From: an uncultured Clostridia bacterium
GTDB lineage: Bacteria > Bacillota > Clostridia > Christensenellales > Borkfalkiaceae
Direction of reading: 5' to 3'
Assembly (NCBI GenBank): GCA_944372575.1
Contig: CALVZS010000030.1
Coordinates: 1 to 62,164 of the forward strand
Length of the DNA stretch: 62,164 nucleotides
Under the pieces are notes generated by a model. It made no database searches, was not told the DNA's origin, and saw only the letters and a list, made by a program, of their open reading frames with translations. Each line of letters starts with the position of its first letter. Within the stretch, counting starts at the first letter, position 1. This document shows positions 8,981 through 18,222 of this stretch, one piece after another. The position numbers and the translations under genes were made by a program.

Positions 8981-9140
8981 ATCTTCTCCTTTACTTATAA
9001 AATTGAATTTTTCTCATAAAATGCACTTTCAATATTTTGATAATTCAACACAATTTTTATTAAATCATGCACATAAATTTTATATTTGCCATTTTGTATA
9101 TAGTGATTACGCGTAAACATTTCTCCCGCTTATAGATAAG

Positions 9141-9761
9141 TTATTGATACAAATCAAGACAATAATTATTTATATTCAATCGATTTAACAATTCATTTAA
9201 TTTTACTATTGTCGAATATTTATAGCGTATAGCACCTATTACTTGTTTGAAGTTGTCGTCTGTATATGTTTTAGCCAAAAGTTCTACGACATTCCTATAT
9301 GTTAAATAATCTCCACCTCGCATCCCAAAGCCGATATCAAGAATTTCAAGCAATGAAACTAAATCTATAATCTCATCCGTAAATATTAAATCGACTTTCT
9401 TTAATAACAAATTTCCAATACTTTTTTGTTTTGTCGTAATAACATTAGTATAAATTACTATCCGTTCATCTTGATAAAGTGTTAACCCTATTTTATTAAA
9501 CAGCGTAAAACCGACAACCATTCCTTTTCCATTGCTTGTATAATCAGAAAGTATCTTTCGCTCATCAATTTTCTTCTTGCCAATACTGTAAACGCCTTTT
9601 GAAACAGTTTTCACGATTCCTTCTTCTTCAAGTCGGTTAAAGATTTTCAATAATGTTTTATAAGGAATATCCGCAAATACGGTATTACGAACAACTGAAA
9701 TATCTATTAATCCTTTACTGTGCTTTCCACAATACTCTCTTACTTGCTTTGTATAATTCAC
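9141..9761 (-). CDS. AbiEi/DUF6088-like winged-helix protein (orphan antitoxin homologue)
   Basis: The N-terminal 65 residues look like the winged helix of type IV antitoxins (AbiEi, DUF6088): YKTLLKIFNRLEEEGIVKTVSKGVYSIG. The middle has GFTLFNKIGLT, as in proteins of this group that read 'GY.LFN..GLT'. The start is a GTG at 9761 with AGAGGGG before it. In complete systems such a protein represses its operon and neutralises an AbiEii nucleotidyltransferase; no such toxin is present here. AT-rich like its neighbour, so probably acquired together. The assignment is from motif resemblance only. Confidence 0.6.
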   Translation of the reverse strand: MNYTKQVREYCGKHSKGLIDISVVRNTVFADIPYKTLLKIFNRLEEEGIVKTVSKGVYSIGKKKIDERKILSDYTSNGKGMVVGFTLFNKIGLTLYQDERIVIYTNVITTKQKSIGNLLLKKVDLIFTDEIIDLVSLLEILDIGFGMRGGDYLTYRNVVELLAKTYTDDNFKQVIGAIRYKYSTIVKLNELLNRLNINNYCLDLYQ

Positions 9762-9810
9762 TCTTATTTCCCCTCTTTTGTTTCATTATAACATATTTTT
9801 TACATAAAGA

Positions 9811-9848
9811 AAAGTCGACACTTTCTGTTTTCAGAAGATGTCGACTTT
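9811..9848 (-). terminator. Intrinsic terminator after tRNA-Leu
   Basis: AAAGTCGACA and TGTCGACTTT form the stem; on the minus strand it is followed by TTTTCTTT. It starts about seven bases after the tRNA 3' end. Confidence 0.8.
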
Positions 9849-9854
9849 TTATCT

Positions 9855-9937
9855 TGGTGCGGACGAAGGGACTTGAACCCCCATGGTCTCCCACAGGAAC
9901 CTGAAACCTGCGCGTCTGCCAATTTCGCCACGTCCGC
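9855..9937 (-). tRNA. tRNA-Leu (CAG)
   Basis: On the minus strand GCGGACG (9937-9931) pairs with CGTCCGC (9865-9859), then A and an encoded CCA. The anticodon loop TTCAGGT gives CAG. A long variable arm (GTGGGAGACCAT region) is as expected for leucine. It lies 41 bases after the peptidase E stop on the same strand with no clear promoter of its own, so it may be processed from that operon's transcript. Confidence 0.93.
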
Positions 9938-9978
9938 ATTTTCCCGATTTTGACACGGCGGGAACACCGAGGCGGAGT

Positions 9979-10674
9979 TTACGCTTGATCCGCTTTCCAT
10001 TTCGTCTTTTGGACGGATACGCCATCGGAACCATCCAGAACAAATACCCGCCCGCTCCCGATCGTACGAACGGGTTCTCCGTCCGCGATCTCAAGCGCAG
10101 CATTGTTCTCAATCCCCCAAGCGCGTATTTTATTATACAACACGATTGCATCAAAGTCAAGCATTCTTTCGTTATAATGCGGAGAAATTTTTCCTTTTAT
10201 CCATCCAAGCCCGGGGAACATGGCATATTCGCCCTCCACAACGGAGTCCGAATACATTTCCTCAAACCAACAGATCGCTCCGGCAGAGAGGCCGGCGATG
10301 AGGACACCTCGTTCATAAGCATCGCGGATATATGTCAGCAGCCCCGTTTTGTTCCATTGCTCCAACATAAAGACGGTATTTCCGCCGCCCACATAGAGAA
10401 AATCAGCCTTTTCAAATTTGCCCCTCATTTTCTCCGGATCATACTCCCGTCCTACTGTGAGGGCAACATCCGTTTTGATATCGAACAGACCCGTATAGAC
10501 TTTGTGAAACGTGTTGTAATAGGGCATACAGTCGTGACTGGCCGTCGGAAGAAACAGGCCGCAGGCACGCCGTCCCCCGGCAGTTTTCTTTGTCTCCTGT
10601 GCAATCCAGGCGTCAATTTCCAGCGTCTCATGCGTCTTGAGTTCTCCGCCTCCGATCGCAAGAATGCGCTTCAT
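9979..10674 (-). CDS. Peptidase E-like (family S51) serine hydrolase
   Basis: Member of the peptidase E/cyanophycinase superfamily. It shows ILAIGGGE at the start, FLYVGGGNTVFML, and GLSAGAICWFE with the nucleophilic Ser of the GxSAG elbow; a His follows in ISPHYNER. Related enzymes cleave Asp-X dipeptides. 231 aa fits the family. The ATG overlaps the stop of the P-II gene (ATGA), so it belongs to the P-II/DUF1538 operon. The exact peptide substrate is not predictable. Confidence 0.82.
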   Translation of the reverse strand: MKRILAIGGGELKTHETLEIDAWIAQETKKTAGGRRACGLFLPTASHDCMPYYNTFHKVYTGLFDIKTDVALTVGREYDPEKMRGKFEKADFLYVGGGNTVFMLEQWNKTGLLTYIRDAYERGVLIAGLSAGAICWFEEMYSDSVVEGEYAMFPGLGWIKGKISPHYNERMLDFDAIVLYNKIRAWGIENNAALEIADGEPVRTIGSGRVFVLDGSDGVSVQKTKWKADQA

Positions 10675-11486
10675 GCGTTTTCCTCCGTTGCAGCTGCCTC
10701 GTCCGCAGCCGAAATGCCGGCCGTGCGATCTACAGGGAGCGAGATAATGACACCGCCTGCCTGCGTCTTTAATCCGACTTTGTCGAAAAGCGCCTGCATG
10801 ATGGGAAGTTTCCCCTCTCGCTTTGTCAGGATCAACAATATGTCCTGTTCCTGCATGAGGGAAATTCCGATAAACTGCTCTGCCTTGGCATTGTTCATGG
10901 CGTGAGCATGGATGATCGTCCCGCCGGCTGCTCCTGCCGCGCGCGCCGTCTCCATCGCTTCCTCCGCGAACCCTGCGGCAACCGCCGCAACGATCAGATC
11001 ATACTGCCTTGTTTCACTCGTCATGATTTTGCTCCCATCCACTGTTTTTTCCGCAGCGGCGCGCGCGATCCCGCCCGCTACGATCTCCGAGATCCCCGTA
11101 AGCGGAACCGTAAAGGAGATGCCCCGCCCCACAAGATACAGGGAGATCTTGGTACGGATCTCCCGCATGATCAGTTCTTCATCGCTCTCCGGGATGAGCG
11201 AAAGGATGATGACTTTCTCCGATTCCCCGATCCCGAGGTAATCAAGCACCTGCGAATGCGCCGTACCTGTTCCCGCAAACGAGACCGCAAGGGAAACGGA
11301 GCATTCATCGATCGCTTCACGCAGGCGTGCTTCATCCTTTGCTGCGACAATGCTCACGAGCAGTTTGACGCGGTTGGGCAGGCGCTGCGACGTACGGACG
11401 CCAAAACGGCTGCCGAGCGTCTCCCCTGCGGCACGCAGGGCATCGCGCACATTTTCTTTTTTTGACTGCCTTGCCTCAACGATCAT
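10671..11486 (-). CDS. P-II-like signalling protein with two tandem domains
   Basis: Two ferredoxin-like P-II (GlnB-type) domains appear in tandem: about residues 40-135 (VKLLVSIVAAKDE... ) and about 160-250 (YDLIVAAVAAGFAEEAMETA, GGTIIHAHAM, DILLILTKREGKLPIMQAL). Classic P-II proteins have one such domain and bind ATP, ADP and 2-oxoglutarate. The gene follows the DUF1538 permease after two bases and is next to peptidase E. DUF1538 genes are often paired with P-II genes, so it probably gates or senses the permease. Ligand and modification are unknown. Confidence 0.72.
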   Translation of the reverse strand: MIVEARQSKKENVRDALRAAGETLGSRFGVRTSQRLPNRVKLLVSIVAAKDEARLREAIDECSVSLAVSFAGTGTAHSQVLDYLGIGESEKVIILSLIPESDEELIMREIRTKISLYLVGRGISFTVPLTGISEIVAGGIARAAAEKTVDGSKIMTSETRQYDLIVAAVAAGFAEEAMETARAAGAAGGTIIHAHAMNNAKAEQFIGISLMQEQDILLILTKREGKLPIMQALFDKVGLKTQAGGVIISLPVDRTAGISAADEAAATEENA

Positions 11487-11487
11487 C

Positions 11488-13014
11488 TCACGTCACCTCA
11501 TATTCGAGCACTCTGTCCTCGACTGTCAGGAAATTGTGTTTGATCCTGCTTGTCCTTCGCTTATAAACAATGCCGAGGATCTGGATCGAGATCAGCGGCG
11601 TAAGAGCGACAAAGGCCACGCAGCCGAACGCCTGCGTCATGATCGCCGTCGGATCAAGAACACTGCAGGCACCGATCGCAAGCGGCAGCACAAACGAGGA
11701 CACCATCGCACCGCTTGCAACGCCGCCGGAGTCAAACGCGATCCCCGTAAAGATGGGCGGTGTAAAGAAGGTAAGTGTGAGCGCTATGAGATAGCCGGGG
11801 ACAAGGATCCACATAATGTTGATCCCGGTCAAGATCCGCGTCATGGCAAGCCCGAGCGAAATGCATACGCCGATGCACAGTCCCTTCATCATGGCAGATG
11901 AAGAAATCGCACCTGCACTCATTCGCTCGACTTGTTTGTTGAGGACATGGACAGCAGGTTCTGCTGCTACGACAAAGTAACCGATGATCATGCCGACGGG
12001 GATGAGCAGCCACCCTCCCCACAACTCCGCAAGGCCCTGGCCAACAAGGCGTCCGACAGGCATGAACCCAACGTTGGCGCCCGTAAGAAAGACGGTAAGT
12101 CCGATGAATGTATAGAGAAATCCGATAATGATCCTCACGCGCTGGCGCTTGCGGAATGCGCGGCTGACGATCTGGAAGAGGATAAAAAATACAAGAATGG
12201 GCGAGAGTGCGATGGCGACCTCCTGCGCATAGCTCCCGAATCCGTTCAGATAGGCAAAGAACACTTCCCGGGTATCGCTGACCGGAGCCAAGCTCTCTAC
12301 CGTATACTCTATATCGTGAATATCAAAGATGATCCCGAGAACAAGGACGGCAATGATGGGGCCGACGCTGGAGAGCGCAACGAGACCGAACGAATCGTCC
12401 TTGCTCCCTTTACCGCTTCGAATGGATGCAACGCCGACGCCGAGCGACATGATGAACGGAACGGTCATCGGGCCGGTCGTGACGCCGCCGGAGTCAAAGG
12501 AAACCGCCCAGAAATCGGGCGAAACAAAGATACTCAGTACGAACGCGACGAGATAGAATCCGATCAGCAGAAAGTGCAGCGGGATCTGAAAGACGATTCG
12601 CAGCATTCCGATCATGAGAAAGATGCCAACGCCGATGGCAACGGTCAGAATGAGCAAATAATTTCCAAGCGGTGTCTTTTCTGCGATTGCCGGTACCTGT
12701 TCTGCCAAAAGCTGCAAGTCCGGTTCCGCAATCGTGACGATGATGCCGATGACAAAAGAGAGCAGCGCAATCAGCCAGATTTTGCGCGAATGCGTCATCG
12801 TCGCGCCGATCTTCTCGCCGATGACAAGCATGGACATATCCGCTCCGAGCATAAAGCACCCTAACCCTACAATGAGCAGAAATACTCCGACGAGGAACAG
12901 TACAAAGATCCCCGTATCCATCGGAACAAGAGCTACGCTGATCACCAGAACGATGAGTGCAATGGGCAAAATGGATGTGAGCGATTCGACGATCTTATCG
13001 CGCAGAGCTTTCAT
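11488..13014 (-). CDS. DUF1538 polytopic membrane protein
   Basis: Large permease-like protein with two repeated halves: GADMSMLVIGEKIG and SFDSGGVTTGPMTVPFIM in the first, EPAVHVLNKQVE and AFDSGGVASGAMVSSFVLP in the second, with about a dozen hydrophobic segments. The repeated FDSGGV(T/A)(T/S)G loops are the most striking motif and may form the transport site. Function is uncharacterised. The start is put at the ATG at 13014, eight bases after GGAGG, rather than the TTG two codons upstream. It forms an operon with the P-II protein. Confidence 0.82.
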   Translation of the reverse strand: MKALRDKIVESLTSILPIALIVLVISVALVPMDTGIFVLFLVGVFLLIVGLGCFMLGADMSMLVIGEKIGATMTHSRKIWLIALLSFVIGIIVTIAEPDLQLLAEQVPAIAEKTPLGNYLLILTVAIGVGIFLMIGMLRIVFQIPLHFLLIGFYLVAFVLSIFVSPDFWAVSFDSGGVTTGPMTVPFIMSLGVGVASIRSGKGSKDDSFGLVALSSVGPIIAVLVLGIIFDIHDIEYTVESLAPVSDTREVFFAYLNGFGSYAQEVAIALSPILVFFILFQIVSRAFRKRQRVRIIIGFLYTFIGLTVFLTGANVGFMPVGRLVGQGLAELWGGWLLIPVGMIIGYFVVAAEPAVHVLNKQVERMSAGAISSSAMMKGLCIGVCISLGLAMTRILTGINIMWILVPGYLIALTLTFFTPPIFTGIAFDSGGVASGAMVSSFVLPLAIGACSVLDPTAIMTQAFGCVAFVALTPLISIQILGIVYKRRTSRIKHNFLTVEDRVLEYEVT

Positions 13015-13054
13015 CGTCAATTCCTCCGAAAATCCCGCCGGTACTTCCGGGCGA

Positions 13055-13507
13055 TCAATTTAAATTTTCATCTTCGATTGCCGCGATCTTTGCGATACGG
13101 CGCGCATGTTTCTCTTCCCCGGAAAAGGATGTTTCCAAAAACGTGCGAACGATTTCCAGAGCAAGGTTGACGCCGGTCATCCCCCCGCCGAGCGCAAGCA
13201 TATTGGCATCGTTGTGCAGGCGCGTCATTTTGGCCGAGAGCGGCTCAGAACAGAGCGCGCAGCGGATCCCGCGAACCTTGTTTGCGGCAATGGATATTCC
13301 GATTCCTGTCGTACAAACAAGTACGCCAAACGTGCATTTCCCCTCTGCGACCGCCTCTGCCGCCTTGCGGGCAAAATCGGGATAGTCGCACGATGCGAAC
13401 GTATCCGTCCCAAAATCCAACGTCTCATACCCGTTTTTGTTCAGCCAATCGCAAACCGCATTCTTAAGTGCAAGTCCGCCATGGTCACATGCCAGTGCAA
13501 TTTTCAT
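13055..13507 (-). CDS. rpiB: Ribose-5-phosphate isomerase B (RpiB/LacAB family)
   Basis: Interconverts ribose-5-phosphate and ribulose-5-phosphate. ACDHGG at the start, CDYPDFA, then VCTTGIGISIAANKVRGIRCA, where most family members read CGTG; and HNDANMLALGGGM. 150 aa is the usual length. Strong AAGGGGG before the ATG. It follows the phosphatase gene, a common order (tsaC-ywlE-rpiB) in Firmicutes. Confidence 0.93.
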   Translation of the reverse strand: MKIALACDHGGLALKNAVCDWLNKNGYETLDFGTDTFASCDYPDFARKAAEAVAEGKCTFGVLVCTTGIGISIAANKVRGIRCALCSEPLSAKMTRLHNDANMLALGGGMTGVNLALEIVRTFLETSFSGEEKHARRIAKIAAIEDENLN

Positions 13508-13524
13508 AAAATACCCCCTTTCAT

Positions 13525-13968
13525 TTAATCATTTCCGATATTCAAAATGGCGATGATCTGCGGAATACTGTCACAAATCATTGCCAAAACTGCCCGATAC
13601 TCTTCTATTCCCTGTCCATACGGATCGGGAATGTCTTTCCCCGTGAACATCCACATACTTTTGACGTTCTCCTTGCCGATCGCGTCTGCTTGCTCACTTG
13701 TCATGCAGATGACGGCATAGGCCTCCATGATCATCTTGTTTGTGAGGCGGCGCGCACGGAAATTGTCCGGACAGGCGATATCACGTTCGGCAAGGACGGC
13801 GCGGGTGAATTCCGCCATCGGCGCACCCGGCTGTGCGTTCATCCCTGCGGATGAAATGGTATACCAACGGATCTTCCGGCGCTTGAGTTCTGCCCGCAAT
13901 GCCGCTTCCGCCATCGGCGAACGGCAGGTATTTCCGGAACAGACAAAGACGATCTTTTTATGTGTCAT
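13525..13968 (-). CDS. ywlE: Low-molecular-weight protein (arginine) phosphatase
   Basis: The P-loop VFVCSGNTCRSPMAEAAL contains the CX5R catalytic motif, and the Thr before the second Cys matches the specificity residue of Bacillus YwlE, a protein-arginine phosphatase that reverses McsB marks. The general acid Asp is in DIPDPYGQG. The ATG at 13968 is chosen because AAAGGAG lies seven bases upstream; the longer frame would start inside that site. It overlaps the Sua5 gene end by 11 bases. No McsB is visible in the window. Confidence 0.88.
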   Translation of the reverse strand: MTHKKIVFVCSGNTCRSPMAEAALRAELKRRKIRWYTISSAGMNAQPGAPMAEFTRAVLAERDIACPDNFRARRLTNKMIMEAYAVICMTSEQADAIGKENVKSMWMFTGKDIPDPYGQGIEEYRAVLAMICDSIPQIIAILNIGND

Positions 13969-14974
13969 CGCGTTGCTCCTTTGCATCCTGCCCGAATGCC
14001 CGGAGCAGGCGGTTGCGCACGCCGTCCATTACACCGCCGTGTTCAAGCGGTTCGATGCCGATGAGGAGGGATGCTCTCTTTTCCGCCGTACGAAGGTGCG
14101 CATACAGATTGGATGCCATTTCCTCCGGCGTTCTGCCGAGATCCAGCGATTTTATGGAAGGATAAGCTTCTGCAACAGCATGTTCGCAAAGGAAAACGGG
14201 TGTTCCTCCTCGCGCTGCCTCCTCGCGATACGCCTGCAACGCATCGTTCCGTTCAGCAGCTGTGAAAAAAACTGTACGACATGCCGGAGCATAATGTCTG
14301 TATGCCATGCCGGGACTCTTGGGTTTTTCGCCTTCGTGCAGCGTGTAGTATTCGCACGCGCCAACTTCGGATGCGATCATCTCGCGCGTCACCAATCCTG
14401 CGCGCAGAATGAGCGGAACGGCACCAGTGCAGTCAAGAACGGTACTTTCGATCCCCCCCTGCGAAGCCCCTCCGTCCAAAATGAGCGGAATATCTCCCGC
14501 AAAATCGTCATAGACATGCTGCGCCGTAACGGGAGAGACGTGCTTGGAACGGTTAGCACTCGGCGCAGCGACGGGGACGCCGACCGCGCGCAGGAATGCC
14601 TGTGCCACGGGAGAGGATGGAACGCGGATAGAGAGCGTCGGAAGTCCGCTTGAAACGAACCTGCTCACCTTCTCCTTCGAAGGATAGACCATCGTGAGCG
14701 GGCCGGGCAAAAACTTTTCGCGCAGACATTGCGTCCAGGCGGGCGTCTCCACCAGCCGGGAGATGTCATAGTCCGCATGAACGTGGGCAATGAGCGGATT
14801 GTCCGCCGGCCTTCCCTTGAGTGCGAAAATTTTTCTGACCGCGTCGTCGTTTGTCGCATCTGCGCCCAATCCGTATACCGTCTCGGTATGGAACGCGACG
14901 ACCTCGCCGTCTTGGATGAGTTCCTTTGCCCATGCGAGCGAGTCAGACGTCACGGGCAGGATCACCGTATTCAT
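13958..14974 (-). CDS. ywlC: L-threonylcarbamoyladenylate synthase (Sua5 type)
   Basis: Makes threonylcarbamoyl-AMP from threonine, bicarbonate and ATP for the t6A37 tRNA modification. The YrdC domain fills about residues 1-200: TETVYGLGADA, KGRPADNPLIAH, PGPLTMV, SIRVPSSPVA and PSANRSKHVSPV. The C-terminal Sua5 domain follows after KSPGMAYRHYAP. 338 aa is normal for the two-domain form. Starts within the end of dnaB (ATGA overlap). Confidence 0.92.
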   Translation of the reverse strand: MNTVILPVTSDSLAWAKELIQDGEVVAFHTETVYGLGADATNDDAVRKIFALKGRPADNPLIAHVHADYDISRLVETPAWTQCLREKFLPGPLTMVYPSKEKVSRFVSSGLPTLSIRVPSSPVAQAFLRAVGVPVAAPSANRSKHVSPVTAQHVYDDFAGDIPLILDGGASQGGIESTVLDCTGAVPLILRAGLVTREMIASEVGACEYYTLHEGEKPKSPGMAYRHYAPACRTVFFTAAERNDALQAYREEAARGGTPVFLCEHAVAEAYPSIKSLDLGRTPEEMASNLYAHLRTAEKRASLLIGIEPLEHGGVMDGVRNRLLRAFGQDAKEQRDDT

Positions 14975-16413
14975 TCCGGGATCCCCGTATCGTCATCGGG
15001 GAATGCATCCTCATACCCCTCCGGCGGTGCGACGTAGTGCGTTGGCTCCTCGTCGGGAAGATTCTGATCCTCTACGTCGACGAACTTGGTGCTCTCTCCG
15101 ATAAAGCGCAGCTGCACTCTGCCCAAAGCGCCGTTTCTGTGCTTGGCAAGGATGAGCTCCGCCGCGCCCTTGACGACCGTCTTTTTGGCAAGATCCTCCG
15201 CCGTCGCCGTAACGTCCGGTCGATTGATGAACATGACGATGTCGGCGTCCTGCTCAATCGCGCCCGACTCTCTTAAGTCGGAGAGCTGCGGTTCCTTGGT
15301 CTGAATGCGCCTAAGCTGGGAAAGCGCGATCACGGGAACGTCCAGTTCCTTTGCCATGATCTTGAGATCGCGGGTGATGGACGCGACTTCTTGCTGCCTG
15401 TTTTCATAAGTGTTACTGACCTTCTTGCTGCTACCCGTGCCACCCATGAGCTGGATATAGTCAATCATGACGAGATCGAGCGACCCGAGCGAAGCATAGA
15501 GACGGCGGCACTTGGAGAGGATCTCCGCCGGGGAGACGCGGGAAGAATCGTCGATATAGAGCTTGCATTTCTGCAGTTTGTCGCTTGCGATCATGAGATT
15601 TTTCCACTCTTTTTGCGTCAGTTTTCCCGAGAGCGCCTTCTCCATGCTCACTTCGGCGTGGGCGCAGAGAAGCCTCTGCACGATCTGGCTGCGCGGCATT
15701 TCCAAAGAAAAGACGGCAGCCGTCTTTCCCTTGTTGAGACAGACGTTCTCAACAATGTTCATGGCGAGGGAGGTCTTTCCCATGCCGGGGCGGGCCGCGA
15801 TGACGATGAGATCGGACTTTTGCAGTCCGTTCGTGATTCGGTCAAGGTGTTTGAACCCCGTTTCCAGGCCGCGGAAGGAATTGGGATCTGCCTGGATATC
15901 TTCGAACTTTCCGAGTACCTGCCGGACGACAACGCCGTCGGAAAGCCCGGCGAGCTGGCTGTTATCCTCCTGCTTGGAAATGTCGTACACCTGTTTTTCG
16001 GCAAAAGCGACCGCTTCGCGCGCATCTGCTCCTTCCGTGCTCACTTCAATGATGCCTTTTGCTGCACGGATGAGACTGCGGAGGATGGCGTCACGGCGCA
16101 CAATTTCAAAATATTGCCTGTAATTTGCCGCAGAGGGCGTCACTTCGGCAAGTTCCGTGACGCGCTGCAGGCCGCCCGCACGTTCCAGCGTCCCCTCGCG
16201 TTCGAGCATATCGGTGAGCGTGACGACGTCGACGGGCTTGCGCGCGCCATATACCTTCTGCATTGCCTGATAGACAAGACGGTTGGATTCCTGATAAAAG
16301 TCATCCTCTTTGAGTGTCTCAAGGAGTTCGGACTGAATGTCCCCGTCAATGATGATGCATCCGAGGATCGAAGCCTCCGCTTCCAGATTGTGCGGCATCT
16401 GATTGTTTGCCAT
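14971..16413 (-). CDS. dnaB: Replicative DNA helicase DnaB
   Basis: Hexameric helicase of the replication fork. The N-terminal domain (about 1-110) starts MPHNLEAEASILGC; a linker follows; the RecA-like domain has Walker A ARPGMGKTS, Walker B LDLVMIDYIQLMGG, and SQLRR with DLRESGAIEQDAD. 480 aa is slightly longer than typical because of a 40-residue acidic tail. The partner primosome gene of the DnaD type lies at 27681. Confidence 0.95.
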   Translation of the reverse strand: MANNQMPHNLEAEASILGCIIIDGDIQSELLETLKEDDFYQESNRLVYQAMQKVYGARKPVDVVTLTDMLEREGTLERAGGLQRVTELAEVTPSAANYRQYFEIVRRDAILRSLIRAAKGIIEVSTEGADAREAVAFAEKQVYDISKQEDNSQLAGLSDGVVVRQVLGKFEDIQADPNSFRGLETGFKHLDRITNGLQKSDLIVIAARPGMGKTSLAMNIVENVCLNKGKTAAVFSLEMPRSQIVQRLLCAHAEVSMEKALSGKLTQKEWKNLMIASDKLQKCKLYIDDSSRVSPAEILSKCRRLYASLGSLDLVMIDYIQLMGGTGSSKKVSNTYENRQQEVASITRDLKIMAKELDVPVIALSQLRRIQTKEPQLSDLRESGAIEQDADIVMFINRPDVTATAEDLAKKTVVKGAAELILAKHRNGALGRVQLRFIGESTKFVDVEDQNLPDEEPTHYVAPPEGYEDAFPDDDTGIPE

Positions 16414-16437
16414 TGCTCCCTACCTTCCGTAATTCTC

Positions 16438-18207
16438 TTATGACAGTACTTTAAATTCCTCGAGTGCTTCGGAGAACTCCTTCATCGCCGCGGCAAATGT
16501 TTCCTTTTTGGTGAGATCCGCGCCCGCGCCCTTTAAGAGAGTGACGGGATCTGTGGAACATCCGCCCTTCAGGAAGTTGAAGTAGCGTTCAATGGCAGGC
16601 TTTCCCTCGCTGAGAATGTGCTCCGCAATGGCGATCGCCGCCGTGATGCCGGTCGCGTATTTGTAGACATAGAAGGAACGGTAGAAATGCGGAATGCGCG
16701 CCCATTCGATCGCGATCTGTTTATCATGCGTGAGTGCCGTCCCGTAGTACTTCTGATTGAGCGAATAGTAGAGTGCGGAGAGGTTATCCTTGTTGAGCGG
16801 CTCGCCGCGCTCCGCCATCGCGTGCGCCTCCTGCTCAAACTCAGCAAACTGTGACTGACGGAAGAGCGTCGTCCGGATCATGTCCATAAAATAGTTGAGC
16901 AGATATTTGCGCAGGTTCCTGTCCTGCGATGTCTTAAGAAGATATTTGAGCAGAAGCACTTCATTGACCGTACTTGCAACCTCTGCGACAAAGATCTTAT
17001 AATCGGACTTGGCATAGGGTTGATTGGCATTGGAGAACCACGAGTGAATGGAATGCCCCATTTCATGCGCAATGGTAAAGACATCGTGCGTTGTCTGCTG
17101 ATAATTGAGCAGGACAAACGGGTGCATTCCGTAAACGCCGATGGAATAGGCGCCGCTCGTCTTTCCGTCCGTCTCACATACGTCGATCCAGCGCTCATCC
17201 CTTCCCTTTCTGAGAAGAGTGAGGTATTCATCCCCGAGCGGAGAAAGCCCCTTGAGAACGAGCTCATATGCCTCTTCGTAGGTGAGGCGCAGCTCGGCGT
17301 TTTCCACAAGAGGGATGTAGAGATCGTACATATGCATCTGATCGTAGCCGAGCGTCTCCTTACGCACCTGCATATAGCGATGCATGACGGGCGCCGCCTC
17401 GGTGACGGAAGAGATGAGGTTGTCGTACACTTCGCGCGTGACGTCCTCCTCCTCGAGCGCCATTTCCAGGCAGCTGGCGTATCCGCGCACATTTTTGTAG
17501 AAAATGTCTTTCTTGACGTTTCCGAAATAAGTCGTCGCCAACGTTCCGATGATCTTCTCATAAGCCGAATAGTACTTTTTAAAGGCAGTCGCACGCGCGG
17601 CGCGATCCTTCCCGCTCAGAATGACGGAATACAGCCCGTGCGAAAGCCTGACCCTCTTCCCTTGATACATCATGAACGGGAGATTGAGTTCCGCATCGTC
17701 AAGCATCCCGAACACATCGGAGGAAACGCTCATCGGCTCCGCCGTCTGGGCAAGAATGCGCTCCTCTTTCTCGGACAACACGTGCTTCCTGCGCACAATC
17801 AGGCGGGAAAAATAGTAATCATAGTTTTTCAGACGCGCATCGGCCGCAAAATCACGCAGCGTTTGTTCGGGCAGCGCCGTCAGCTCCGGCTCCGCGAACG
17901 AGGTCGCCGCGCTGTATTTTGTGAACAAAGACATGACTTTTGCCATGTAAGCGCTGTATTTTGTCACACGTACGTCTTCATCGTTGCGGGAATGAGCATA
18001 GAGATAAACCCGCATGAGCGCCTGTTCATATGCCTCTGTCATAGCAAAATAGGCAGCAACGTTCTCTGCCGTGTTCAGTTTCCCGCGGTAGAATGCAAAA
18101 TCGGGCAGTGTTTCCAGAGCGGAATATGCTGTCTCCCACGCTTCATCGCTTTCAAAGACGTCCTCCATCTTCCAGCGGTATTTTGTTTCAACTTCTTTGC
18201 GTTCCAT
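16438..18207 (-). CDS. pepF: Oligoendopeptidase F (M3B zinc metallopeptidase)
   Basis: Cytoplasmic zinc peptidase that degrades short peptides. HEMGHSIHSWFS carries HExxH (H381, E382, H385), with the third ligand Glu expected in VAEVASTVNE further on. 589 aa matches PepF. AAAGGAG precedes the ATG. It stands between dnaB and the PFL gene without overlap. Confidence 0.94.
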   Translation of the reverse strand: MERKEVETKYRWKMEDVFESDEAWETAYSALETLPDFAFYRGKLNTAENVAAYFAMTEAYEQALMRVYLYAHSRNDEDVRVTKYSAYMAKVMSLFTKYSAATSFAEPELTALPEQTLRDFAADARLKNYDYYFSRLIVRRKHVLSEKEERILAQTAEPMSVSSDVFGMLDDAELNLPFMMYQGKRVRLSHGLYSVILSGKDRAARATAFKKYYSAYEKIIGTLATTYFGNVKKDIFYKNVRGYASCLEMALEEEDVTREVYDNLISSVTEAAPVMHRYMQVRKETLGYDQMHMYDLYIPLVENAELRLTYEEAYELVLKGLSPLGDEYLTLLRKGRDERWIDVCETDGKTSGAYSIGVYGMHPFVLLNYQQTTHDVFTIAHEMGHSIHSWFSNANQPYAKSDYKIFVAEVASTVNEVLLLKYLLKTSQDRNLRKYLLNYFMDMIRTTLFRQSQFAEFEQEAHAMAERGEPLNKDNLSALYYSLNQKYYGTALTHDKQIAIEWARIPHFYRSFYVYKYATGITAAIAIAEHILSEGKPAIERYFNFLKGGCSTDPVTLLKGAGADLTKKETFAAAMKEFSEALEEFKVLS

Positions 18208-18222
18208 AACGACTCCTTTATT

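Noticed and set aside
10671..10674. Programmed frameshift at the P-II/peptidase E junction
   Set aside because: It is an ordinary ATGA stop-start overlap like many others here, with no slippery site.
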